The notes beneath the pieces are model-generated. The model had not been told where the DNA came from. It saw nothing but the letters and a program-made list of their open reading frames with translations, and made no database searches. A DNA stretch of 9,191 nt, taken from the NCBI GenBank assembly GCA_937958665.1, contig CALGNM010000046.1:1-9191 (forward strand). The letters are read 5' to 3'. This document shows positions 1-8,809 of this stretch, one piece after another; within the stretch, counting starts at the first letter, position 1; each line of letters opens with the position of its first letter. This stretch comes from an uncultured bacterium (GTDB lineage: Bacteria; Edwardsbacteria; AC1; EtOH8). The position numbers and the translations under genes were made by a program.

Positions 1-46
1 AGATCGTATTCGGTGACTGGAGTTCAGACGTGTGCTCTTCCGATCT
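1..46. other. Illumina P7-side (TruSeq read 2) adapter, not genomic
   Basis: Bases 13-46 match the TruSeq read 2 adapter from GTGACTGGAGTTCAGACG through the terminal CTTCCGATCT. Bases 1-4 (AGAT) fit the end of the P7 oligonucleotide, and bases 5-12 (CGTATTCG) fit the 8-nt i7 index position. The order P7 end, index, read 2 site is that of an intact library adapter. These bases are not part of the organism. An open frame runs from the adapter into the first gene, so naive gene calling adds five false residues (MLFRS). Confidence 0.98.
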
Positions 47-1225
47 TCATTCTCCCGCCTGACCGAGAAAGTTAGGGAGAACGTCTCAGGGATGCGGGTG
101 GTCAAGCATTTCGTCCAAGAGGAGCCGGAGCAGAGGGCTTTTGAGGGATACAGCCTGGACTATTATGCCAGAAACATGAAGCTGGTGAAGGTTTGGGGGG
201 CCTTCTTTCCCATCATCATGTTCATTGCCTCGCTGTCCCAGGGGATAGTTTTCCTGGTCGGGGGAAGGATGGCAATCTTTGGCGTGGTCACCCTGGGGGA
301 ATTCGTGGCCTTTTCCGCTTATCTGGGCATACTGATCTGGCCGATGATTGCCATCGGTCAGGCCATTAACGTCTTCCAGCGGGGGGCGGCCTCTCAGGGC
401 CGGCTGAACCGGATCTTCGAGACCCGGCCTGAGATATCCGACGTTCCCGGCAGCCTTGATCCCGGGATGGTCAAGGGAGGCATCTCCTTCGAGGCGGTGA
501 CCTTTTTCCATAACGGCAAGACCCGGCCGGCTGTCAGCAATCTGTCATTCAAGATATCACCCCGCCAGCTGATAGGGATAACCGGTTCCATCGGCTCCGG
601 CAAATCAACCATTGCCCATCTTCTGCTACGGCTCTATCAGCCCCAGTCCGGAGTCATCCGGCTGGACGGGCGGGACATTGCCGGATACACCCTGCGGTCT
701 CTGCGGAGACAGGCGGCCTTTGTCCCCCAGGACAGTTTTCTCTTCTCCGACACCATTGCCGAGAATGTCTGCTTCGGCCAGCCGGAGCTTATCGACACTC
801 CGGAGATGGTGCGGGCGGCCCGCATCGCCGCCGTGCATGACGAAATAATGGCCTTTCCCCGGGGCTACCGGACGGTGGTGGGCGAACGGGGGGTCACCCT
901 GTCGGGCGGGCAGAAGCAAAGGGTGGCCCTGGCCCGGGCCCTGTTAATGGATCGGCCGATATTGGTGATGGACGACGCCCTGTCGGCGGTGGATGCTGAC
1001 ACCGAACGCCAAATCCTAAACCGGTTGGCCGATGAGATATCCGGCCGGACTGCCATAGTGATCTCCCACCGGATCTTCGCCATCCAGGATGCCGACCTGA
1101 TAATGGTGCTGGATGGCGGCCAAGTAGCCGAGCAGGGAACCCACCAGGAATTGCTGAACCTCCAGGGGAAATATTATGAGATGTACCGGCTGCAGCAGCT
1201 GGAAAGGGAGCTGGCGGCCCAATAA
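47..1225 (+). CDS. ABC exporter half-transporter, permease-ATPase, 5'-truncated (BmrC/YheI-like, degenerate-site half)
   Basis: This is the C-terminal 392 residues of a fused permease-ATPase half-transporter. A family member has about 580 residues, so roughly the first 190 (TM1-TM4) are lost at the insert edge. The kept part starts in the long cytoplasmic helix (LTEKVRENVSGMRVVKHF), then TM5 (about 187-250) and TM6 (about 275-370), then the ATPase. Visible motifs are Walker A GSIGSGKS (584-607), the Q-loop Gln (728-730), a perfect LSGGQ signature (899-913), Walker B ILVMD followed by Asp (974-976) where the catalytic Glu normally sits, and the H-loop His (1067-1069). Glu-to-Asp at this position marks the degenerate-site subunit of heterodimeric exporters such as BmrC and TM287. 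The partner is very probably the gene at 1824. The substrate cannot be told; multidrug or lipid-like compounds are usual. It ends in TAA, 28 bp before the isomerase gene. Confidence 0.95.
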   Translation, partial: SFSRLTEKVRENVSGMRVVKHFVQEEPEQRAFEGYSLDYYARNMKLVKVWGAFFPIIMFIASLSQGIVFLVGGRMAIFGVVTLGEFVAFSAYLGILIWPMIAIGQAINVFQRGAASQGRLNRIFETRPEISDVPGSLDPGMVKGGISFEAVTFFHNGKTRPAVSNLSFKISPRQLIGITGSIGSGKSTIAHLLLRLYQPQSGVIRLDGRDIAGYTLRSLRRQAAFVPQDSFLFSDTIAENVCFGQPELIDTPEMVRAARIAAVHDEIMAFPRGYRTVVGERGVTLSGGQKQRVALARALLMDRPILVMDDALSAVDADTERQILNRLADEISGRTAIVISHRIFAIQDADLIMVLDGGQVAEQGTHQELLNLQGKYYEMYRLQQLERELAAQ

Positions 1226-1241
1226 TCAAACAGACACCACT

Positions 1242-1247
1242 AAGGAG
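1242..1247 (+). promoter_or_regulatory. Ribosome binding site of the cyclophilin gene
   Basis: AAGGAG lies 6 nt before the ATG at 1254. It decides the start: the same frame has an earlier ATG at 1176, but that lies inside the ABC gene, has no comparable ribosome binding site and would add 26 residues foreign to cyclophilins. Confidence 0.85.
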
Positions 1248-1253
1248 AAATCC

Positions 1254-1793
1254 ATGCAGAAGGAGATGCCGCGGCCGGGCGACACCATAGCTGTCATCAA
1301 GACCAACCAGGGGGAGATGCGCTTCCGGCTGTTCGAAGAACAGGTGCCGGAGGGGGTGAAAAATTTCATGGAGCTGGCCCGGGCCGGTAAATACCGGGAT
1401 GTCCCCTTTCACCGCATCATCAGGGACTTCATGATACAGGGCGGGGATTTTACCAGCCGCAACGGCACCGGCGGACATTCCTACAAGGGCCCGGGGACCA
1501 CCATCGGGGACCAGTACCATCCGGATCTCAAGCATATCCGGGGGGCCCTGGCCTACGCCAAGACCAGCCAGCCGAACAGCATCGGCTCGCAGTTCTTCGT
1601 CGTTCATCCCCAGAAGGGGGCCCATTTCCTTGATCACCCGGCCGGGGGCGGGCCGGCCGAGGGCTACACCGTATTTGGCCAGCTGTACCAAGGGTTCGAG
1701 GTGCTTGACGCCATCGCTGGGACCGCCACCGGTCCCAACGACAATCCCCTGAGCCCGATGACCATCCTGGACATAGAGATTGGAACCTATTAA
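1254..1793 (+). CDS. Cyclophilin-type peptidyl-prolyl cis-trans isomerase
   Basis: A 179-residue, single-domain cyclophilin that catalyses cis-trans isomerisation of X-Pro bonds. There is no signal peptide, so it should be cytoplasmic. The active-site block FHRIIRDFMIQGGDF carries Arg54, Phe59, Met60 and Gln62, which correspond to Arg55, Phe60, Met61 and Gln63 of human cyclophilin A. The second block, SIGSQFFVV, gives Gln113 and Phe115 (Gln111 and Phe113). Trp121, linked to cyclosporin binding, has no Trp counterpart (HFLDHP), and the His126 position reads Tyr138 (YTVFG), so cyclosporin sensitivity is probably low. A Gly/Pro-rich insertion (HPAGGGPAEG) sits just before that strand. The gene lies 28 bp after one ABC half and 30 bp before the other, so it is very likely co-transcribed with them. 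A role in folding or control of the exporter is inferred from position only. Confidence 0.93.
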   Translation: MQKEMPRPGDTIAVIKTNQGEMRFRLFEEQVPEGVKNFMELARAGKYRDVPFHRIIRDFMIQGGDFTSRNGTGGHSYKGPGTTIGDQYHPDLKHIRGALAYAKTSQPNSIGSQFFVVHPQKGAHFLDHPAGGGPAEGYTVFGQLYQGFEVLDAIAGTATGPNDNPLSPMTILDIEIGTY

Positions 1794-1823
1794 AATCCTA
1801 CCACCCGACCAGCATCATATTTA

Positions 1824-3935
1824 ATGAGCGAAAACAGCCAGCATAGCGAGTTTGCCGAGGAATCGGCCCTGGGGAGCATCTACGACGCCAGGCTGGTCAG
1901 GCGGCTGCTCTCCCTGATGCGGCCCTACCGGTGGCAGATGGCTTTGGCTATCTTGGTGCTGATACTGGTGACCGCCTTCGAACTGGTGCTGCCCTATATC
2001 ACTAAGGAGGCCATCGACCGCCACATCAAGGTGTCCGGGCGCAAGATGGCCAGCTCCACCGACATTCCCGGCACCTGGCGGCTGTCCCCGGATACGGTTT
2101 TGGTGGATCCGGCCCGTCTGGACCGGGCCGGCCAGTATCAGGCAGTGGATTGGGAGAGAAAGGGTCTGCTGGGCCGGGAGAGCTACTACTATTTTCCCAC
2201 CGCCGGCCTATCCCCGGCAGCCGAGTCCCTGGTCGTCAGCCGTCCCCAAAGGTTCCGGGCCTATGGCGGGCTGTACCTGATCGGCCAAGACGATCTCAGG
2301 CGGCTGACTGGTGAGGAGACCGCCCTGCTGCGGGCCCGTGACATCGGGGGGGTGCTTAAATACGGGCTGGCCTTTCTGGCCCTGCTGGCGGTGAGCCTGG
2401 TGCTCAATTTCCTTCAGGTGATCCTGATCCAGCTGGTCGGCCAGCGCTTCATGCATTCCCTGCGCCAACGCATCTTCGACAAGCTGCAGTCTCTGGACAT
2501 GTCTTTTTTCGACCGCAACCCGGTGGGGCGGCTGGTGACCAGGGCCACCAACGATGTGGACGCCATCAACGAGGCCTTCATCTCGGTGTTCGCCCAGCTG
2601 TTCCGGGACGTGCTGTTGGTGCTGGCCATCATGGCGGTGATGCTGAAGCTGAACATCCAGCTGTCGCTGGTGGCCTACCTGACCATACCGTTGATCGCGG
2701 TGTGGACGGTCTTCTTCCGGATCAAGGCCCGCGACATCTACCGCCGGATCAGAGTCCGGCTGGCCCGGCTCAATGCCACCCTGCAGGAGAATCTGAGCGG
2801 CATCAGGGTGATCCAGATCTTCCAGCGGGAAGGGGAGAATATCCGCCGGTTCAGCGCCATCAACCAGGACTACTTTCAGGCCTCGATGCAGGAGGTGCTG
2901 GTGATGTCCTTCTTCCGGCCGATAGTGGAGATAATCTCCTCCATCGGGCTGGCCCTGATAATCTACTACGGTGGCGGCAAGGTGATGTCCGGCAGCCTGT
3001 CCCTGGGCACCCTGGTGGCCTTCACCACCTACCTGCGGATGTTCTTCCGACCCATCCAGGAGTTGACCGAGAGCTATACCGTCCTACAGTCGGCCATGGC
3101 CTCGTCGGAACGGGTGTTCCAGCTGCTGGACGAGCCGGTCAAAGTGGCCCCGCCGGACCAACCGGTCAGGGGGGGGGCGGTCCGGGGGATGGTGGAATTC
3201 AAGAATGTCTGGTTCGAGTATGTGCCGGGGGAACCGGTGCTGAAAGACATCAGTTTCAAGGTGATGCCCGGCGAGAAGGTGGCCCTGGTGGGGGCCACCG
3301 GATCGGGCAAGACCACCATCATCAGCCTGATCGCCCGGCTGTATGATATCCAGCGGGGGCAGATCCTGCTGGACGGAAGTGACATCCGGGAGATGGACCT
3401 CCGCCAATTGCGGGCCTCGTTGGGGGTGGTGATGCAGGATGTCTTTTTATTCTCGGGGGACATCAAGGGAAACATCCGCCTGAATAAGCCCTTGAGTGAC
3501 CAGGAGGTCAGGACGATCGCCCGCCAGGTCCATGCCGATAGCTTTATCGAGCGTTTTCCAGGCCGCTACGAAGAGGAGGTCAAGGAGCGGGGGGTGACCC
3601 TGTCGGTGGGGGAGCGGCAGTTGCTGTCCTTTGCCCGGGCCCTGGCCTTCGACCCCCCGATACTGGTGCTGGACGAGGCCACCGCCAACATCGATACCCC
3701 CACCGAGAAGCTGATCCAGGATGCCCTGTCCCGGCTGATGCAGGGGCGGACCTCGATCGTGATCGCCCACCGCCTGTCCACTATCAAGCATGTGGACCGG
3801 ATATACGTCATCCACAAGGGGGAGATCAGGGAGACCGGCAGCCACCAGGAGCTGCTGAAGAGAAGGGGACTTTACCACCGCCTGTACCACCTGCAAATGG
3901 GCGGGGAACTGGCGGCGGAGGCAGGGGAATCATGA
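1824..3935 (+). CDS. ABC exporter half-transporter, permease-ATPase with extracellular insertion (BmrD/YheH-like, catalytic half)
   Basis: A complete 703-residue fused permease-ATPase. TM1 is about 37-60, TM2 178-203, TM3 257-276, TM4 280-300, TM5 366-385 and TM6 393-412, followed by the ATPase from about 455. Residues about 70-170 form a hydrophilic insertion between TM1 and TM2, predicted outside the membrane; BmrD of Bacillus has an extracellular domain at this place, and the extra ~100 residues explain the length against the usual ~580. ATPase motifs: Walker A GATGSGKT (490-497, Lys496), Q-loop Gln538, degenerate signature LSVGE (593-597), Walker B ILVLDE with catalytic Glu618, and H-loop His649. 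Having the Glu but not LSGGQ complements the upstream half, so the two should form one heterodimeric inner-membrane exporter. The ATG at 1824 fits the family N-terminus, yet no Shine-Dalgarno sequence is visible in the 30-bp gap before it, unlike its neighbours. The substrate is unknown. Confidence 0.95.
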   Translation: MSENSQHSEFAEESALGSIYDARLVRRLLSLMRPYRWQMALAILVLILVTAFELVLPYITKEAIDRHIKVSGRKMASSTDIPGTWRLSPDTVLVDPARLDRAGQYQAVDWERKGLLGRESYYYFPTAGLSPAAESLVVSRPQRFRAYGGLYLIGQDDLRRLTGEETALLRARDIGGVLKYGLAFLALLAVSLVLNFLQVILIQLVGQRFMHSLRQRIFDKLQSLDMSFFDRNPVGRLVTRATNDVDAINEAFISVFAQLFRDVLLVLAIMAVMLKLNIQLSLVAYLTIPLIAVWTVFFRIKARDIYRRIRVRLARLNATLQENLSGIRVIQIFQREGENIRRFSAINQDYFQASMQEVLVMSFFRPIVEIISSIGLALIIYYGGGKVMSGSLSLGTLVAFTTYLRMFFRPIQELTESYTVLQSAMASSERVFQLLDEPVKVAPPDQPVRGGAVRGMVEFKNVWFEYVPGEPVLKDISFKVMPGEKVALVGATGSGKTTIISLIARLYDIQRGQILLDGSDIREMDLRQLRASLGVVMQDVFLFSGDIKGNIRLNKPLSDQEVRTIARQVHADSFIERFPGRYEEEVKERGVTLSVGERQLLSFARALAFDPPILVLDEATANIDTPTEKLIQDALSRLMQGRTSIVIAHRLSTIKHVDRIYVIHKGEIRETGSHQELLKRRGLYHRLYHLQMGGELAAEAGES

Positions 3936-3945
3936 CGGGGGGCGC

Positions 3946-4572
3946 ATGAAGAAGGAAAGAAGGGCGTTAATTGAGGCCTGCCGCCGGCTGGACCAGCTGG
4001 GATTCGTGCCGGCCACCGATGGCAATCTTTCGGTCCGGCTGGATCGCAGCCGGATATTAATAACTCCGTCGATGGTCTCCAAATCCTGCCTTAGGGCAGG
4101 GCAACTGCTGATTTGCGATATGGAGGGAAGGGTGGTGGTCGGAAAGGGAAACCCCTCCTCGGAGATGAAGATGCACCTGTTCGCCTATCAGCGGCGGCCC
4201 GAGGTCCGGGCGGTGGTTCATGCCCACCCCCCCACCGCCACCGCCTTCGCCGCCGCCAGGAAAGCCTTGGACAAGCCGGTGTTGCCGGAGGTGATGCTGA
4301 CGGTGGGCAGGATCCCTCTAGCCCGGTATGCCACGCCCTCGACCACCGAGGTGACCCGCTCCCTTGAGCCTCTGATCATGGAGCACAACACCATTTTGCT
4401 GGCCAACCACGGGGTCCTGGCCCTGGGACGAAGCCTCTCCGAGGCCCTGCACCGGATGGAGCGGACTGAGCATTTTGCCAGGGTGATGGCGGCCGCCCAG
4501 GCCTGGGATGGGCCGGCCATCCTGAACAAGGGGCAAATAAAAAAGCTGCTTGACACCTTCGGCGATTTCTGA
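3946..4572 (+). CDS. Class II aldolase/adducin family protein, L-fuculose-1-phosphate aldolase-like
   Basis: A 208-residue, zinc-dependent class II aldolase of the FucA/AraD family. Such enzymes cleave or epimerise sugar phosphates; E. coli FucA splits L-fuculose 1-phosphate into dihydroxyacetone phosphate and L-lactaldehyde. Key residues fall at exactly the FucA numbers: Glu73 (PSSEMKMH), zinc ligands His92 and His94 (VVHAHPPTA) and His155 (LLANHGVLALG). Phosphate-binding segments GNLSVR (26-31) and TPSMVSK (40-46) are present. The length matches FucA (215 aa) closely. Related family members include 5-deoxyribulose-phosphate aldolase, ribulose-phosphate epimerase and methylthioribulose-1-phosphate dehydratase (MtnB), so the exact substrate is open; no fucose or methionine-salvage gene is nearby. 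The ATG is 10 bp after the ABC stop with only a G-rich stretch (3936-3943) as a weak ribosome binding site, which suggests translation linked to the upstream gene. The last gene of the cluster. Confidence 0.85.
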   Translation: MKKERRALIEACRRLDQLGFVPATDGNLSVRLDRSRILITPSMVSKSCLRAGQLLICDMEGRVVVGKGNPSSEMKMHLFAYQRRPEVRAVVHAHPPTATAFAAARKALDKPVLPEVMLTVGRIPLARYATPSTTEVTRSLEPLIMEHNTILLANHGVLALGRSLSEALHRMERTEHFARVMAAAQAWDGPAILNKGQIKKLLDTFGDF

Positions 4573-4578
4573 TATCTT
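4550..4578 (+). promoter_or_regulatory. Sigma70-like promoter for the lipoprotein gene
   Basis: A perfect -35 TTGACA (4550-4555), a 17-bp spacer and -10 TATCTT (4573-4578, 4 of 6 consensus). The -35 and the spacer lie within the last codons of the aldolase gene, and the -10 begins directly after its stop. Transcription would start near 4585 and leave a leader of about 40 nt before the lipoprotein start. It implies that the lipoprotein can be expressed apart from the exporter cluster, although no terminator separates them. Confidence 0.6.
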
Positions 4579-4611
4579 CCAACCGGTAGAGTATCAACAA
4601 ACCAAATAATG

Positions 4612-4617
4612 AAAGGA
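4612..4617 (+). promoter_or_regulatory. Ribosome binding site of the lipoprotein gene
   Basis: AAAGGA, 6 nt before the ATG at 4624. It favours this start over the in-frame ATG at 4609, which has no ribosome binding site and would put MKGSP before the signal peptide. Confidence 0.75.
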
Positions 4618-4623
4618 TCACCC

Positions 4624-5442
4624 ATGAAGACCTTAAGGATAACCCTGGTTGCGGTGGCGGCCCTGATGATGTCACTGAACCTGGGCTGCAGCAAGACCGA
4701 GGACCCGGCGGCCCCCACCAACACCTCCACCCTGACTCCCACCCAGCAGACCACCTATGCTACCATGGCCGAGACTAATTCGGATATGGCCATCAGCTTC
4801 GCCAAGGGCTTCTCGGGAGGGCTGGCCGGCTGGTCCCCCAGCACCAGCAAGGCCGCCCCGGCCGATGCCAAGATCGATTCCGGGTGGGCCCTCTACGGCG
4901 GCACCCACAGCAACCATTTCAACCCTACCGCCAGCTCGGGTTGGTATTTCTACAACCTGATCTACGACATAGACACAGTTGGCACCAAGGACACCATTGT
5001 CTACTGGGTGAAATACACTGATGATGTCTGGGCCAACCCCAGCGCGGTGGTGACCAGGGTGGACTGGGACATGAACAAGACCGAAACCGGGCTGGTCACC
5101 GAATATTCAGCCTTTGCCACCCAGCAGCCGGCGGCCACCACCCACAGCGGAGGCTGGTACGTAGGGGTCAGCGCCTCCGGGGCCACCGTGTCTTGGGAAT
5201 TCTTGTGGAATGACGTTACCCAGAGCGGCTGGGACACCATTCCTCGCACCTGTGCTGGCAGCTTCAGCTACACCGGATATTTCGGGCTGTCCGGGAACAC
5301 CACATTTACCAACGGCGCCGGCTCTGGCATTGCCAAGTACAATGGGGAGCAATTCGCCAAATTCACCTATAAGAACGACGGAACCGGATACTATACCCTG
5401 GCCGCCGACAATTATGTCCAGCAGTATCCTTTCGACTGGTAA
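4624..5442 (+). CDS. Putative tryptophan-rich lipoprotein of unknown function
   Basis: A 272-residue protein that I do not recognise. The N-terminus is a signal peptide with basic start MKTLR, a hydrophobic core (about 6-18) and Cys22 in LNLGC, a probable lipidation site. The lipobox is atypical, with Asn at -3, but Gly at -1 and Cys at +1 are present. A Thr/Pro/Ala-rich linker (about 23-45) follows, as in many surface lipoproteins. The rest is rich in Trp (11), Tyr, Gly, Ser and Thr, with alternating patterns such as SSGWYFYNLIYDI and GGWYVGVSASG that suggest mostly beta-strand. One further Cys lies in PRTCAG. The chain ends in FDW. It probably sits in the outer leaflet or outer membrane of a diderm cell. 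It has its own promoter and ends just before a strong terminator, so it looks like a single-gene unit. Confidence 0.8.
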   Translation: MKTLRITLVAVAALMMSLNLGCSKTEDPAAPTNTSTLTPTQQTTYATMAETNSDMAISFAKGFSGGLAGWSPSTSKAAPADAKIDSGWALYGGTHSNHFNPTASSGWYFYNLIYDIDTVGTKDTIVYWVKYTDDVWANPSAVVTRVDWDMNKTETGLVTEYSAFATQQPAATTHSGGWYVGVSASGATVSWEFLWNDVTQSGWDTIPRTCAGSFSYTGYFGLSGNTTFTNGAGSGIAKYNGEQFAKFTYKNDGTGYYTLAADNYVQQYPFDW

Positions 5443-5451
5443 TCGGATCAT

Positions 5452-5489
5452 AAAGAGAGAGGGCGCCCCCGGGGCGCCCTCTCTCTTTT
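5452..5489 (+). terminator. Strong intrinsic terminator, probably two-way
   Basis: A perfect 18-bp inverted repeat (5452-5469 with 5471-5488) with a very GC-rich core GGCGCCCC, followed by TTTTATTT on the + strand (from 5486). It ends transcription of the lipoprotein gene, whose stop is 10 bp upstream. On the - strand the stem is followed by TTTATGA, a weaker T-run, so it may also terminate ligA-guaD. The guaD stop codon (5488-5490) overlaps the outer edge of the stem. Confidence 0.92.
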
Positions 5490-6722
5490 ATTTGCGGGGA
5501 GGAGGCCAGACCTGTCGCCCGGAGATGAAGGTCTTGACAAACTCGGCCCGCTGGAAGACCATTCGGGCCAATACCTGCTCGGACCCCTCCTCATCCAGGC
5601 CCCTAATCCTCACAATGGAGAAGTCCGCCTGTTTGCCCGGCTCCAAACTGCCGAGGGAATCATCCAGGCCCAGCGATTGGGCCGCCCCCAGGGTGGCCAT
5701 ATGGAACAGGGATCTCATACTCTGCAGGTTGGTGTAGTAGCCGTCCCTCATCACCTCCAGCATCGACGGTGAGGGTCCGGCGGCCAGGTCGGAGCCCAGG
5801 GCCAGCTTGGGGTATCCTGCCCAGTGTTCTAGGGGGAAACGGCCGGAGTGCAGGAACAGATTGGAGGATGGGCAGTGTATGACGGCGCATTCTCGGTCGA
5901 ACACTAGCTGGCGTTCGGCCGGAGAAAGGTGGATACAGTGGGCCAGCAGGGTTTTGGGGGTGAGCAACCCGAACCGGTCGTAGACCCCGGCGTAGCTCTT
6001 GGCCCAGGGGAAGCTACTTTTAACCCGAGCTATCTCCTGGAGGTTCTCCGACAGATGGGTCTGGATGAAGAGGCCCCCCTGTCGGGCCAGTCTTCCGATG
6101 GATTTCAGAAAATTCGGTGAACAGGCCGGGGCAAAGCGTGGATTGAGCGAGAAAAACAGGCGCCCCTCGCCGTTATCTGCTTTGAAAACCTCCGCCAGTT
6201 CCCGGCATTCCCCGATGGCCTGGTCCGGGTTCTGCTTGAGGCGGGCGGGTACGTTCCGGTCCATCAGGGTGTAGCCGATCAGGGCCCGGATGCCGCACCG
6301 CTTGGCCTGATGATGGGCGGCCAGCACTCCTTGGTAAAAATTGGTGTACAGGGCGGAGCAGGTGACTCCGTTGGCCAGCAGAATCTCCAGGTAGTCCCGG
6401 GATGATCGCTCAGCCTCTCGGCGGCCGGCCAACATTAGCTCGGCCGGGTAGATGTGTTTTTTCAGCCAGCCCAACAGGGTGAAACCGGTCCGTCCGACTG
6501 CCTGGTGTTGCGACAAATGGCTGTGGCAGTCTATGAGTCCCGGGATGATGATGGTGCCTTTGGGAATCCTTATAGGCTTCAGCCCGGCGATATTCCTCCG
6601 GGGGCCAGAATGGACGATCACCCCGTCCCGGCCGTAGGCCAGCAGTCCCGGGGCGATCCATTTGGCCCGGCCGGGAGAGAGCGGGCTCAATAGCGGTCCT
6701 TCCAGGCCATAGAGTTCTGGCA

Positions 6723-6723
<1 letters not shown>
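5488..6723 (-). CDS. guaD: Guanine deaminase, amidohydrolase superfamily
   Basis: A 411-residue metal-dependent amidohydrolase that hydrolyses guanine to xanthine and ammonia in purine salvage or breakdown; cytoplasmic. Zinc ligands are His67 and His69 (IDCHSHLSQ), His223 (QTHLSEN), His262 (LAHCIHLS) and Asp312 (ALGSDLAAG), with catalytic Glu226. Several segments are specific to guanine deaminases rather than other amidohydrolases: LMDRNVP, NPRFAPACS (Arg196), VYDRFGLL and CPSSNLFLHSG. Length is slightly below the usual ~430-440. The ATG at 6723 is chosen over the GTG one codon earlier: GGAGGAG lies just upstream, and the ATG overlaps the ligA stop by one base (TGATG), which points to translational coupling. 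The pairing with ligA is not a known functional link. MTA/SAH deaminase or a chlorohydrolase is the alternative, but the motif set argues against it. Confidence 0.88.
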
Positions 6724-8761
<2,038 letters not shown>

Positions 8762-8765
<4 letters not shown>

Positions 8766-8791
8766 TACTACATTATAATAATCCACGTCAA
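8762..8791 (-). promoter_or_regulatory. Candidate sigma70-like promoter for ligA-guaD
   Basis: On the - strand: -35 TTGACG (8791-8786), 18 bp, -10 TATCCT (8767-8762, 4 of 6). The start would be near 8755, some 28 nt before the ligA ATG. It overlaps the rel promoter face to face. A second - strand TATAAT (8777-8772) lacks a recognisable -35 but could be used instead, starting near 8765. Confidence 0.45.
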
Positions 8792-8809
8792 GCAGGATGA
8801 CGGAAAGAT

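Noticed and set aside
32-46. GTG start at 32 for the first ABC gene
   Set aside because: It lies in adapter sequence. The gene has no true start in the window and is truncated.
1176-1253. Earlier ATG for the cyclophilin gene
   Set aside because: It overlaps the ABC gene out of frame, lacks a good ribosome binding site and adds residues not found in cyclophilins.
894-1691. 265-codon open frame on the - strand
   Set aside because: It runs antisense across the ABC and cyclophilin genes, has low-complexity Pro/Gly/Arg composition and no recognisable domain: a shadow of GC-rich coding DNA.
3169-3177. Run of nine G in the linker between permease and ATPase of the second ABC gene
   Set aside because: It could suggest phase variation or a sequencing slip, but the frame is intact on both sides and a single run in GC-rich DNA is weak evidence.
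2702-3346. 214-codon open frame within the second ABC gene
   Set aside because: Same strand, shifted frame, Gly/Pro/Asp/His-rich. It is a frame shadow, not an overlapping gene.
3946-4572. Methylthioribulose-1-phosphate dehydratase (MtnB) identity for the aldolase
   Set aside because: It belongs to the same superfamily and cannot be fully excluded, but the residues match FucA number for number and no methionine-salvage gene is near.
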